This document shows positions 37,990 to 53,142 of a stretch of DNA of 64,000 bases, piece after piece. Made by a program: the position numbers and the translations under genes. Source of the stretch: Cokeromyces recurvatus. Its lineage: Eukaryota; Mucoromycota; Mucoromycetes; Mucorales; Mucoraceae. Each line of letters begins with the position of its first letter. Within the stretch, counting starts at the first letter, position 1. Location of the stretch: positions 930,001 to 994,000 of the forward strand of contig NW_026251388.1 of NCBI RefSeq assembly GCF_025118155.1. The letters are read 5' to 3'. The notes under the pieces are model-generated. The model made no database searches. It was given only the letters and a program-made list of their open reading frames with translations, and was not told the DNA's origin.

Positions 37990-38956
37990 ATGACTGAAAT
38001 CATTAAAGATGGTTATTTATCTGTCAAAGAGGATGGACTAAGAGCTTGGATTTGGTCAAAACGTTTTTGCGTCTTGAGAGAACAAGCATTAACATTTCAT
38101 AGAAATGAAGTAAGTCTTTTCTTATATATATATACATATATATAAACTAATTAGCAACTTTTTTTTTTTTCTGAATATAATTAGCAATCAGGACAATGTG
38201 TTGCTTTAATATTTTTAAAGGAAATTACTTCAGTTACGAGAACTGACCTTAAACCTTATTGTTTTGAAGTGGCTACAAAAGATAAAACATATTATATTGC
38301 ATGCAAAAATGACGAAGAGCTATATTCTTGGATGGATGAAATATATAATGTAAGCTCTCGTATATGTTAGTTTGTTATTTGCGTCTATTTGTCTATTTAT
38401 TTATCCATATAACATAGAGATCTACTGTTGGCGCTTCAGGTCCAACCAATTTTGTTCATGAAGTGCATGTAGGTTTTGATCCAAATACTGGTGCATTTAC
38501 GGTAAAATGATAATAAAAGTAGGTACACATATGGATGTTTCATTTAAATATAAAAATAGGGCTTACCTGATCAATGGACAAAATTATTAAAAGGATCAGC
38601 TATTACTGCTGAAGATGCAGCTAAAAATCCTCAAGCAGTCTTAGATGTTCTTGAATTTTATACTGAACAAACAAAACGAGAGGCGGAGGAATATGGTACA
38701 TCCAATCTTCAAGGTGCAGTTGAAAGAATGAGTATTGATCGATGGAATGCTTTAATTAGCGATCATCAACAGTCAAAGAAAACAGTTTTGCCATCACCTC
38801 ATCGTCCTGCTCCTCCTAGACCTGCTCCACCACCACCTATCACTAGAAGAACTGATATGAATGAAATGATGGATGAATTGTCTATTCGAGTCGTAATTAT
38901 ATATCCTACCTTGATGTTCTTATTTGTAAATTAGAAAATCTAATACATTATTATTG

Positions 38957-39010
<54 letters not shown>

Positions 39011-40701
39011 CCTAAATCACCAAAATCACCTATAGATCTTCGTCAGTATTCACCTATCGATAGGCTATCTCCTTCCTCTGTATGTTTTTTATTATTTTAT
39101 TACGAACTGTTTTTTTTATTCATTGTAACTTTACTTCTTTTTCTTCTTATAGGGTTATCCCAACACTAACTCTAATGGCAATAAATATCCTAGACCAGAA
39201 CCTTCTAAATCACATCATAGAGTACCTGCTCGTACTACAAGTATTTCAGCCTATGATGAACGTATAATGATTGAGCGTGAAAAGATAGAGATGGAAATGA
39301 GAGAAAGACAACAAAAAGAAAAGGAAAGGATACGAGACCAAAAGGAAAAACAACTCAGAGAACGTGAAAGAGAACGTGAAAGAGAACGTGAAAGAGAACG
39401 TGAAAGAGAAAGAGAACGGGAACGCGAGCGTGAACGTGAACGTGAAAGAGAGCGTGAAAGAGAGCGTGAACGTGAACGTGAACGTGAACAAGAAAGAGAA
39501 CGAGAACGAGAAAGGGAAAAGACAGCTCAAATAGTCTCAACACCAAAGAAGAAGGTTGAACAACGAATTAGTACAATGACAGAAGCACAAATAATGGAGC
39601 AACTAAGTAATACATACATACATATAATTACTTATAATAGATGCTTATATACATATTTATATTTGATAGGGAGTGTTGTGACTAGTGGTGATCCTAATGA
39701 TATGTACAAGAAATTAAAAAGGGTTGGTCAAGGGTAAATATATATATATATATATACATATGTATATAGTTATCTATAATGATGACATTATTAAATTGTA
39801 ATAATAGTGCTTCTGGCTCTGTTTATGTTGCTCTTTCACTTGCTACAAATACTAAAGTAGCTATTAAGCAAATGGATTTAGCTCATCAACCCCGAAAAGA
39901 TCTGATTGTAACAGAAATTTTAGTTATGAAGGAATCTCAGCATCCCAATATTGTCAATTTCTTGGATGCTTTCCTTGTTAAAAATAGTGAACTTTGGGTT
40001 ATTATGGAGTATATGGAAGGAGGTGCTTTAACAGATGTTATAGATAATAATACAATGACAGAGCAACAGATTGCTACTGTTTGTCACGAGGTAAATAATT
40101 ACAAAAGTTAAGGGGGAGGTATAATTTTTATTTTTTTATTTTTATTTTTTATTTTTTTATAAACTTATGACCTATTTGCTTTTTCTTTTTATAGACAACA
40201 GCCGGTCTTTTGCATTTGCATTCACAAAATATTCTTCATAGAGATATTAAATCAGATAATATTCTTTTAAACGCACATGGCCAAGTCAAAATTAGTGATT
40301 TCGGTTTTTGTGCAAAACTAACAGATCAAAGGAAGAAGCGTGCTACAATGGTGGGCACACCTTATTGGATGGCACCTGAAGTAGTCAAACAAAAAGAATA
40401 CGGCGCCAAAGTTGATATTTGGTCATTAGGTATTATGGCTATTGAAATGATTGAAAATGAACCACCTTATCTTGACGAAGAACCCTTAAAGGCGCTTTAT
40501 TTAATTGCAACAAATGGTACACCTACGTTAAAGAATCCTGAAAAGCTCTCCCGTGAATTGAAGGGCTTTTTAGCTGTTTGTTTATGTGTTGATGTTAGAT
40601 CAAGAGCCACTGCTGCAGAGCTAATGAATCATGAATTCCTAAAGAAGGCAGGCCCATTAGAAATATTAGCACCTTTACTTAAATTTAAATCAAGAAATTA
40701 A
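37990..40701 (+). CDS. CLA4: PH-CRIB p21-activated kinase (Cla4/Shk2 type)
   Basis: Nine exons (37990-38109, 38185-38349, 38418-38501, 38560-38889, 39011-39079, 39153-39606, 39670-39733, 39808-40090, 40195-40701) give 691 aa. PH domain about 1-115 ([20 protein letters not shown]). CRIB/p21-binding about 118-150, with [15 protein letters not shown] proline-rich stretch [11 protein letters not shown] and an Arg/Glu dipeptide repeat follow. The kinase domain begins near 430: [34 protein letters not shown], and activation loop [17 protein letters not shown] plus CRIB plus STE20 kinase is the Cla4/Pak2 architecture, a Cdc42 effector for polarity, septins and cytokinesis. The intron before exon 5 carries a 47-nt T-run and an unusual donor GTCGTA. 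Confidence 0.93.
39360..39520 (+). repeat. Arg-Glu hexanucleotide repeat inside the PAK gene
   Basis: Tandem GAACGT/GAAAGA-type hexamers encode about 25 alternating Arg-Glu dipeptides between the proline-rich part and the kinase domain. This predicts a charged single alpha-helix spacer. Such tracts are slippage-prone, so length polymorphism is likely. Confidence 0.85.
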
Positions 40702-40861
40702 CCTAACAAAAAAAAAAAAAAAAAAAAAGACCTTCTGTTTAATACTTTTCTTTTCCTTATATATATACATATATGTTATAATTATTATCATTATTTATTT
40801 TGTAAGAGAGTGGGGAAAAAAAAAAAACGAGCAATATTAAATAAAACAAATAACTCTATTT

Positions 40862-41764
40862 TTATTTTTCTTGGCTTATCTCTGATGTCTTTATAGGGCC
40901 TAATCGACTCTTTAAATGCTCTGGAATTTCTTTTTGAATAGGTGGTGATCTCTCTCTTCTTGTTGAACTACTTCGTTTTGAGTTTCTTAAAGGTGAACGA
41001 CTTCTACTTCTCGAATAGTATCGACGACGAGAAGGTGATGATACTGTATTTTCTACTTTTTTACCTAAACGACTAAAGACGTCACTTCCATCACCTCCAT
41101 TCCTTTTCATCCTTTCGATATGTTCTCTACGTGCTTCCTTTCTTTCCTCACTTAATGTTTGACCATCTACACCATGTAATTGATAATAACGACTACGAGA
41201 ACGAGCTCCTCTTTCTTTCACATCCTCATCTGTCGCAATACGAATAAATAAATCAATCACTTGATGATCATGGTTGATCATCAAATAAGGTTTGGCTGGA
41301 ACTAAAGTGCGATGATCCAAAACGACATTATTTTTTAATAATAAGGAAGATGCCACAGTTGAAGCGTCTGTAGGATTATCAAAGACAAGGTTACAAGAGG
41401 AATCATTGATCCATTCAATCTTTATTAAGAGTGTTGAATCAACATATTGTTCAATATCCTTTGTTGACATTTCATTGACACCATATAAAAAAATGGCGCT
41501 AGGACGAGGAAGTGCCTCAAAACGATCATAAGGCTCATCACCTACAAGTTGAACATTGTCTGTATCCATCTTTTCGGTCCCATTAGCTTTCGTGTTCTCA
41601 TCTGTCAATGAGATGTTTAATGATTCTGCTTCGAGTTCTGCTTCAAGCTCTGCTTCAAATTCTGCATCAAGTTCTGCATCTTTTATTATTATATTATGTA
41701 AGATGCCATTGAAAGAGTACTCTTATTTACATTTACCTAATTCAGTTTTTGTTTCTTGACTCAT
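40862..41764 (-). CDS. NCBP3: Nuclear cap-binding protein subunit 3 (NCBP3) homologue
   Basis: Two exons (41764-41737, 41679-40862) give 281 aa. The N-terminus has a five-fold acidic repeat (AELDAEF/AELEAEL type). An RRM-like domain follows with the family phrase IFLYGVNEMSTKDIEQYVDS and IEWINDSSCNLVFDNPTDAS, then DLFIRIATDEDVKERGARSR and SRYYQLHG, which correspond to the LFIRYAT and RSQYY motifs of animal NCBP3 (C17orf85). The C-terminus is Arg/Ser-rich with SRLG motifs. NCBP3 in animals joins NCBP1 in an alternative cap-binding complex for mRNA export. The function in this fungus is inferred from homology. A short (about 190 bp) spacer separates it from the kinase gene end. Confidence 0.85.
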
Positions 41765-41809
41765 TTTTTTTTTTTAAACCTATTTACAAAAAATACATGT
41801 ATATTTAAA

Positions 41810-41819
41810 TATCGCGATA
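41810..41819. promoter_or_regulatory. TATCGCGATA palindrome upstream of NCBP3
   Basis: Perfect 10-bp palindrome with a CGCG core in otherwise AT-only DNA, 46 bp upstream of the NCBP3 start. Possibly a promoter element; no known fungal factor is assigned. Confidence 0.25.
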
Positions 41820-41957
41820 ACAATAGTTAAAGTAGAAAAGATGTATGTATGTTTTTTTTATAAACTCAGATTTATTTTCATCCCAATGTAACAAATTGGA
41901 AGTTATAAAAATGGGAGAAAGCTTTTTTTTTTATAAATAAGTGCAATATACAATCTA

Positions 41958-45253
<3,296 letters not shown>

Positions 45254-45758
45254 TGGAATAGAAGAAAATTTTATTTTTATTTATAAAGAAGAGAAAGAAA
45301 AAAGAAAAGAAAAAAGTAATAAAAAGAAAAAGAAAAAAGTAATAAAAAGAAGAACAAAGGAAGCAATAAAAAGATGTATATTTTATGTAGTATCTATTAT
45401 GCATACATAAATATATGTAATAAACATGTACATGATGCTTTTTATATATAATATGTATATATATGGTGGGAGAAAAAGAAAGAGAGAAAGGGGGGAGGAG
45501 GAGAAGGAAAGAAAACGGAAGAAGGAGAAGGGCAGAAAAGAAGCTGACTTTAATATGTAATGTATATGTATTTATCAATACATTTAAACTATATAATCTA
45601 ACGCCACTTGTATGAATGCAGGATGACACTAAGAAGCAACAAGTAGCAATTATCGACCTCTTTTTTTTATTATAATTAATAACAAAAATGTCGGTCTATT
45701 TAAAGATGTAAGATACTTTTATTATCCATCTTCAATACTATCCTTTATGGCTCTCTCT

Positions 45759-45793
<35 letters not shown>

Positions 45794-45810
45794 CTTCAGT
45801 CACGAGCATA
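45254..45810. other. Intergenic upstream of the Cdr2-type kinase
   Basis: Purine-rich minus-sense leader region (GAAA/GGAGGAG) followed by a T-run (45759-45793) immediately before the transposon. Long low-complexity frames here are not genes. Confidence 0.55.
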
Positions 45811-45812
45811 TA

Positions 45813-45920
45813 CAGTAAGGCTGGTAAATATTGGCTAATTCAGAAATTTAAATGGTGATAATAAAAAAAAAAAACTAATTTGGCGAAACAATAAAAAATG
45901 ATTGGTTGTTTTAAAATATT
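45813..45920 (+). repeat. Left terminal inverted repeat
   Basis: About 108 bp. The outer ~58 bp match the right end perfectly. After that an A-run differs in length and substitutions appear (TTTGGCGAAACAATAAAAAA versus TTTGGCGAAATAATAAAACA). Confidence 0.9.
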
Positions 45921-45974
45921 TTATTGACTCGATGGAAAAAAAAATATTTTGGCAGTTTTAAGATTGGCGATTGA

Positions 45975-46717
45975 TTAAAAGTGAATTTTATCTCGACAAT
46001 AAGTAATATGACACTTAGAATGATCGCAGAATCCGCGAAGGTCACTAATGCGTACATTATTGCAAGCATCAACGATCCTCTGAGATAGAGTCTCCTCTGT
46101 CATTAGGTCCTTGCGCTTCATTTTTCTTTTTACAATAGCCCAAAAGTTTTCGATTGCGTTCAACTCTGGTGAATAACGGAGGCAAATACATGACTCTGTA
46201 TCCTCTGCCCTCAATTTTTCTAATCATGGGATGTAATTTATGAGTGGTGCAGTTGTCCATCACAAGATAACTACCCTTTAGGCTTTCGTCTATATCCATA
46301 ATGTCAAGTAGTTCGTTCATGAACTTTATGAAATGAGCCGTAGTAGTGCCTTTGGAGGGGGGTTTTATTGGCTTCCTTATCATCAATACTTTCAACCTCG
46401 ACAAACTCTACAACAGGTTCCTTAATGATGATTTCATCTGCTCTTTGTTTGCCCTTTTCCAACCTTTCTCTTTTTTTGATTTCTCACTTTTACTTGCCGC
46501 AGGTTTTGGAATCTTTTCCTTCCTTGGTGGTGGTGGTGGTAGTGGGGGGGTTTTTTCATTGCGACATGAATAACACTGGAGGAGTGAATAGCACCGATGA
46601 TGGTGTGAGATGGTGCACGAGCCTTATCAAGTTCTACAAAGGCAGGTGTTCCTATAGTTGACCTTGCCCAGTTGTTCCTCATCTTAATATTAAAGCCAGC
46701 CTCATCAATGAAAACGC

Positions 46718-46752
<35 letters not shown>

Positions 46753-47460
46753 CAAAGTCTATGTCTGAATCCTTCCACTTCATGAATCATTCATATCTCG
46801 CTTGTAGATTATCATCTGAGTTTCTTATTTTTGCTTCAAAAGTTGACTTCTTCACGGTGATAAACATATTTTTTTTTCAAGTGATGATTCATTTGAGATT
46901 TGGAAATTGAAAAGTCTTCAAACTTGGACGTCAACGAGTCAATAATATCAACAGCACACAATTATGGATTTTTCTTCACTATTTCTTGAATGTATTCTTC
47001 GTGTTTCTCAGTAAAAGTATGAGGTCTGCCAACATTTTTCTCAGATTTCTTATACGGAACTTCGCCCTGTCTCTTAATAATGTCCTCACCAACGCTTAGA
47101 AGTGCTATTCTTTATTCCTAACTCTCTCGCAACTGCCGACATTCTTCCTCTTTTGACGGAACCTTCGATCATTCGGTCAATGAACTCCTCTCTCGTGTGG
47201 TCGTCATAGTTTCTGTAAGTACTGTTAACGGGTGCTTTCGCTAATTTGACCTTATTAGCAGGTACATCTTCCATTTCAGTATCCTTAATATCTTCTGGTT
47301 TAGCAGCCAAATAAGCAGCTTGGCTCGTTATTGTGGCGAGAACTATGTTCGGATCGATGATATCTGTCAATACATCCTCCATTGGGTCTACAACTTTCTC
47401 TCCATTCTCGTTAAAGATATTCTCTAGTCCATCTTCATAATAGAAAGTGTTTTTGCTCAT
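45975..47460 (-). pseudogene. Transposase (DDE superfamily, IS630/Tc1 type), inactivated
   Basis: Starts MSKNTFYYEDGLENIF at 47460; an N-terminal helix-turn-helix region ends near 47086 (REEFIDRMIEGSVKRGRMSA). Catalytic blocks: FIDEAGFNIKMRNNWARS (first Asp), SYLVMDNCTTHKLHP (second Asp), YSPELNAIENFWAIVKRK (Glu). Between second Asp and Glu there are 34 residues once a single extra T near 46173 is ignored. Lesions: stops near 47083 and elsewhere, a 33-nt T-run (46720-46752) just before the first catalytic block, and the one-base insertion near 46173 before the Glu block. No product is expected. Confidence 0.9.
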
Positions 47461-47581
47461 TCTGTTTAATGAATAATACAATAGAGTATGATTTTATTTC
47501 CAGAAATGAAAGAAGGGCTAAATTAACATTGTAGGAAGTAAGAAATAGCTTAACCAAAAACAATTTCTCAATCAAGTCAAA

Positions 47582-47687
47582 GTATAATTTAAAATGGATC
47601 AATCATGTTTTATTATTTCGCCAAATTATTTTTTTTTATTATCACCATTTAAATTTCTGAATTAGCCAATATTTACCAGCCTTACTG
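47582..47687 (-). repeat. Right terminal inverted repeat
   Basis: Inverse of the left repeat, ending at 47687, next to the TA duplication. The outer part is identical to the left repeat. The inner ~45 bp are diverged. Confidence 0.9.
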
Positions 47688-47689
47688 TA

Positions 47690-48208
47690 TCTTGAAATAG
47701 ACTTATTCTCATCATACTCTGTGTCCTTCTTGCCCTAGCCTTTTCAATATGTATATGTATATTTATCTATGTGTGCATACAAAAAAAAAAGTCAAGATTT
47801 CCATGTATTTAATAATATATAAATACATATTTAATTATTGAAAATAGACTATTTCGTTCTAGCAATAACCCAAAAGAAGAATGACCCATTTCATTCTTTC
47901 CCCTTCTAATCCACTTTATTGTATTATATCTATTAAGATGAATTTACCTGTTAATGGTTATTTATCAATATTAAAGTTATAACCAAACTTGTTACCTTTC
48001 TTTTTGTCTCTCTCTCTCTTTTAAGAAAAAAATAATTATATTAGGAAAAGAAAAGAAGAAGAAGAAGAAAAAAAAAAGTATACGTATTAATTATTCATCA
48101 TTTACAAAGCGAGAAATTGTATATGTTTTACTTTTAACATAATGAATTCATATATTAATAAAATTCATTTAAAGTCAGTTAAAATAATTATGATTCTTTT
48201 TAATTACT

Positions 48209-48252
<44 letters not shown>

Positions 48253-48423
48253 AGTTGCTGTGCAGCTGATAAAATTACAGATACACATGATTTGTAATAA
48301 TTTGACATAATAAAGATACATACAAATACTATAAGTTTATTTATCTAGTAATAGCGAATTGCTTGTTTGTATACATATACATGCACGATATAGAAATGAC
48401 AAGGATATAGTAGGTGTCTTGTA
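47690..48423. other. Intergenic, transposon to ZIP gene
   Basis: AT-rich spacer with a 40-nt A-run at 48211-48250. No gene recognised. It is the 3' side of the ZIP gene. Confidence 0.55.
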
Positions 48424-49586
48424 TTAAATCGATTGAAGTAATGAAGATAAACTGATAAATAAGATGCCAATAAAGAAAAATAAAGGTACACATTGATTTG
48501 ATTTGTCAGTTCGTATCGCTTGTGGGAGCATACTCTGCACTGCAATTAAACACATCATACCACTAACGACACCGAAAATAATTCCGAATAAATACTTTTC
48601 TTGGATATAATCGACATTTCGAATAACTAATAATCCTAATATTGCACCTAGTGGTTGTGACATGCCTCCAAGAAATGAAGCATACATGAATGCTGCAAAT
48701 CGTGAACCCGTTGCGTAATATAACGGTAATGCAATTAAGAAACCTTCAATCAGATTATGCATAATCATAGCTGCAGCTACATTTAAACCTAATTGGCTTG
48801 AAGATTCATTTGATATAAACATGATCAAACCTTCTAATATGTATATATATATATATATATAAATATATATATTATATACTAACGGTATGAATATATTTAT
48901 ACGTATGTATGTATATCATAGAATATCTCTTTGTGTGTGTATATATACATATATATATACATATATATATATGTATATATTTTTCACTTCTTATTACCTG
49001 GAAATTTATGTATACAAATGGCAATAGCTGTTTGAATACCAATAAGAAAATAGTCAGCTTTATTCTCATGTAAATGACTATGATTTATATTATCTACTTC
49101 ATCTTCCTCTGCTCCTTCTTCTGATACGACAATGGTACCATATTCAATCATATCTACACGACGACTATGATGATGATGATACGGTAAAATAGGCTTACTT
49201 GTGTTGTCTTCTTCATTGGACTCTAAGATAACTTCTTCTATATTATTCTTCGCAACAACGATATGTGTTGTAGGGTCGCACGTATGAATAGCACGAGGAG
49301 CACAGGATTGTATGATGAAAGATAAAATAACTGTAAATAAAACACCAATGAAAAAACACAAGAAGGTCCAAAAATTGGAATTATTAAGCTTTTGTTGAGA
49401 AGCAGGCAAGAGTGTATAAAGTGAATTGAATATCAGCACTCCTCCTCCTAATGCCATTGATGAAGAAAGAAATTTCGAATTTTCCAATACTTTTCTACCG
49501 AGAAAAACAACACTGGCTCCCAATACACAAGATAGTGAAGAGATAGACACCATTATCCATCCTTCACTTATATACAAAACACTCAT
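48424..49586 (-). CDS. ZIP-family divalent metal (zinc) transporter
   Basis: Two exons (49586-48998, 48833-48424) give 332 aa. It is an eight-helix membrane protein with a His-rich loop (YHHHHSRR, NHSHLHENKAD) between helices 3 and 4. Helix 4 carries HKFPEG (split by the intron) and helix 5 MIMHNLIEGF, the paired metal-site motifs of ZIPs. Further conserved FLGGMSQPLGAILG lies in helix 6-7. Helix order and the short N-terminus resemble the Zrt3/ZupT subgroup, which moves zinc from vacuole or organelle lumen into the cytosol. Substrate and membrane are inferred. There is no signal peptide beyond the first helix. Confidence 0.92.
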
Positions 49587-49678
49587 AATTTAACTATAAA
49601 AAGTTTAAAATAAAAAATAAAAAATAAAATGAAGGAGAAAAAGGAACAAATATTTTTAAATATTTATATATATATATA

Positions 49679-49723
<45 letters not shown>

Positions 49724-51829
49724 TATTTAAATAAGCTATAATTAATTATTACCAACAAAAATCATTGTTTCACACTTTAAACCTTTAAATTTTTCATATA
49801 ATGTAAATAGTTGCATTTGAAAGCAATCACTAATTAAACATCTTTCTTCGAAAGTATAATATAACAATTTATTTTTTTTAAAAAAAAAAAGAATATAAAA
49901 GTGAATATTCAATAAATTATAATAGGGATTTTCTTAGTGTCTTTACTATGTCACTATAAAATATAACTTTAATTGTGAAAATCTTATTGGGTATAAAATA
50001 GTGAGTACTTGAAGATTTTTTTTTGTTCCGGGTCGGATCATCAATGAGAAGCGATGCCTTCAGGATTATTAATAAAAAAAAAAGGGGGAGGGGGTGTAGC
50101 TATCATTCTATTAGTGAGAATGAAAGTAGATACATTTATATAACAAGGCTATTCAATAGAACCAAAACATTCATACAGAAAGCTTATTTAAAAGGCAAAA
50201 ATAAAACGTTAAAGACTATCTATGATTCGAGTATTTAGAGCAGACACACTATAATTTGGAAATAGTAGATAGAGGGATGTTTAGTTATTAACTATGTAAA
50301 ATACTTGACCATCAGACAATCAAGGAATTCACTTATGATGTTCTATATATGCCATATGAATAGTGTCTGATGATGATCTTGAATTGTCAGGAGTAATTTA
50401 TATGAGGGTATAAAGATCGATAGCCGTATAATGATTTTTGGCTATTTAAGGATCATTCAACTTACTTTTCTCGGCTAAGAATAAGGCACTTGATATAAGC
50501 ATTAAATACTAACTAACTGTAATATAATAAAAGATAAATTGTAAATTCTGAATATAAAGTCATCTACTGCATAAAATATATAGCATTAATCTGAATGATA
50601 TTCAATTATAAAGACATCATTATTATATCATTTCCAAATATCTATTTTTTATTATTATCCTTGATATTATAGCTGCAAGTAGTTGCATATCTTATAAGTT
50701 TTAACACAGTATGGATACATATATTCGTCTTTTTATCCTTTGATTCAAATTTTACTACTTGTGTAAATAGGATATGTACTGTTTATAATTTATATCAAGC
50801 GAATAACATACTTGTTTTGTCCCTTTCTCTTTTCTCTGTTATAACCTTATGTTAGCTATACACTTTATGTCCATGTCCCCTTGGGGCTTAAAATTATTCT
50901 TATTATATCAATAACCCACTGCTCTTCTTATTAAGAATTGTATATATGTCTAACTTATCTACATAACTCACACATATGAACAGCATTTAGTCTTCTCATC
51001 TTCTAAAGACTTTCCTCCTTCAATATCTACAACGCTTGCATCCATTACTATAATTAAATATACATGACCTTTTTTTTTTGCATATGATGGAACGATTATA
51101 ATTACAAGATAATAGAGAGAGAAAGGCAGACAGACAGTATAATAAAATAGGAGGACAACTATAAAGAACCACGCTCTATTTTTTGATGAAAACTTTTATA
51201 ATCTAACCTATATTAATATCAGGCATTCAGAAAACTTTACAAAGTTCAATCAATCATAACAAAGTATGTAACATACAGATTATGATTCGACCATCCAATT
51301 CTATTTAGAAAGAAAGTGCTATTCACATAAATAGTTTATTTTTAAGAAAAAGAGATTGACTGTAAGAAAGAAAGGCAGAAGAACATGAAGCTTAATAGGT
51401 TAGGTATACTTCTTATTTGAGACTTTTTTGCTTTAATAAATAGATCGATAGTAGAAATAATATTAAATACACCTATATACTTAACGTCAACCATAGTAGA
51501 TACATTTTCCTTTATAAGTGACATCATTTATTTGATTAGCTAAGTATCTTTACTTGGTAAAATCAAACAATCTTTCTCCTCTACAACTTCAACTTTCAGC
51601 CATAAATACCAATATTTGTATTAGATCTGCAAATGATTACTAGTGCGTTATCCAAATGACAAATTAGTTTTGTGATCAAAAAAGAAAAAAAAAGAAAAAA
51701 AAAAAAGTAACCAATTAGCACATCAATAACTAAAAAAAATAATTTTTTTTTCTTTCTTTTATTTAGCTTTCTTTTTTTTATAACTTTTATTATTATTGTT
51801 TTTCTTTTTTCTTAATTAAATAATAAAAT
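49587..51829. other. 2.2-kb gene-poor region
   Basis: No supportable gene between the ZIP start and the splicing-factor start. It contains a 38-nt A-run (49682-49719), a TA repeat just before it and a G-rich patch near 50084-50095. Small open frames at 50023-50238 and 51342-51527 lack recognisable content. Confidence 0.5.
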
Positions 51830-52177
51830 ATGGCTCTTTTTGTAGGAAAAATACCCAGGGATATGAATGATGTAAGTTCTCTATTTTGATCAAAGTAACA
51901 AGCAGATAATTTTAATTTGAGTCTTATATAGCGTGATCTTGAAGATACTTTTATAAAGTATGGAAAGATTACTCGTCTTAACGTTAAACAAGGTACATTT
52001 TTTTTTTCTTTTTTCACCCCACCCCCTAGCTTAAAGACTAACTTATATCTCTATAGGTTATGGTTTTGTTGAATTTGAAGATAAACGTGATGCCGAAGAC
52101 GCTATTAAAGCTATGAATGAAAGAGGCGTACGTAACTACTTTATTTTTATTATTTTTATTTATTTATTTTAAAGAAA

Positions 52178-52221
<44 letters not shown>

Positions 52222-52895
52222 AAAAAAATAAGAAATTAAAATGGGACCAATAGGAGCTTATCGTTGAATGGGCTAAAAATAATGGTAAAAAAGCTGGTAA
52301 AAATGAATGTTTTCATTGTGGAAAAGAAGGTTAGTTTCTATATGATTTTATTTTTATGTCTTTTATTTATATTGAAGTAAACAGGCCATTGGGCTCGAGA
52401 TTGTGCTGAAGGAGGTAATCGACGCAACGGTGGTTATGAAGGAAGAAATAGAAGGTATATTGTCTAGTTATCACAGTTCTACAGCTGCAGTGTGTTATGT
52501 GTTTTTTTTTAAAAAAAAAAAATATTATGAATATGCGGTGTTGTGCCCTATTATTATTGACCACTTAACATTGGCCCCTTTTTTATTTATTTATTTTTTT
52601 ATTTATGTCTTTGATCCTGTTCACTTGGATATGCATTCACTTTTAACATTTATGTAAGTTTATATCTATTATACTAACAAAAAAATTTTTTTTTTCTTTC
52701 CTTATTAATTTTTATCTTAGTTATTCTATCTACAGAAATAGAGATTATGGCCGTCGTCGCGACAGTTATGGTGGACGTGATCGATCTCCTCGTCGTGCTG
52801 AGCTTCGTGATAATAGAAATGGCAAATATGACCGTGACCGCAGAGACCGTGGATATAGTCATAGAGAAGACCGTCGTAGGGAAGATATTCGTTAA
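51830..52895 (+). CDS. RRM plus CCHC zinc-knuckle SR-type splicing factor (SRSF7/RSZ-like)
   Basis: Six exons (51830-51871, 51932-51992, 52057-52127, 52254-52329, 52385-52454, 52736-52895) give 159 aa. RRM residues 1-70: RNP2 LFVGKI and RNP1 KQGYGFVEFEDK. CCHC knuckle C-x2-C-x4-H-x4-C (CFHCGKEGHWARDC) around 95-110. The C-terminus is Arg/Asp/Ser/Gly-rich (DRRDRGYSHRED). RRM followed by one knuckle and a basic tail is the layout of SRSF7/9G8 and plant RSZ22. It probably acts in splicing and mRNA export. The first exon is only 42 nt. Introns include a 40-plus nt A-run (about 52180-52219). Confidence 0.9.
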
Positions 52896-53142
52896 TATAA
52901 TACTAGTCTAGTTATTTTTTTTTTATTTAAGAAAAAATAAAATAATATACACAATAGTTCGAATAAGGATCCAGAGGCTTTGTAGCCAATCAAATCATTC
53001 TTTAATTAAATAAATACTGTTTCTCCCAGAAAAAAAAAAAAAAAAAAACCCAAAAAAACCAAAAAAAAAAAGATTAATTTCTCACTGTTAAAGTTATGTT
53101 GTAAAGTTTATTAATATACCTTATAATTACTTCTTTAAACAA

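Larger units (their letters stand above)
45813..47687 (-). mobile_element. Full-length Tc1/mariner (IS630-like, DD34E) transposon
   Basis: 1875-bp element bounded by inverted repeats that begin CAGTAAGGCTGGTAAATATT at both ends and flanked by a TA target duplication (45811-45812 and 47688-47689). It encodes one minus-strand transposase of the DDE/IS630-Tc1 type, now broken. Both termini are complete and the first ~58 bp of the repeats are identical, so insertion is fairly recent or a mobilisable derivative. Autonomous activity is unlikely. Confidence 0.93.

Noticed and set aside
39246..39546. Two open frames antisense to the Arg-Glu repeat of PAK
   Set aside because: They are shadows of the hexamer repeat (Phe/Ser/Leu-Val-His translation), not genes.
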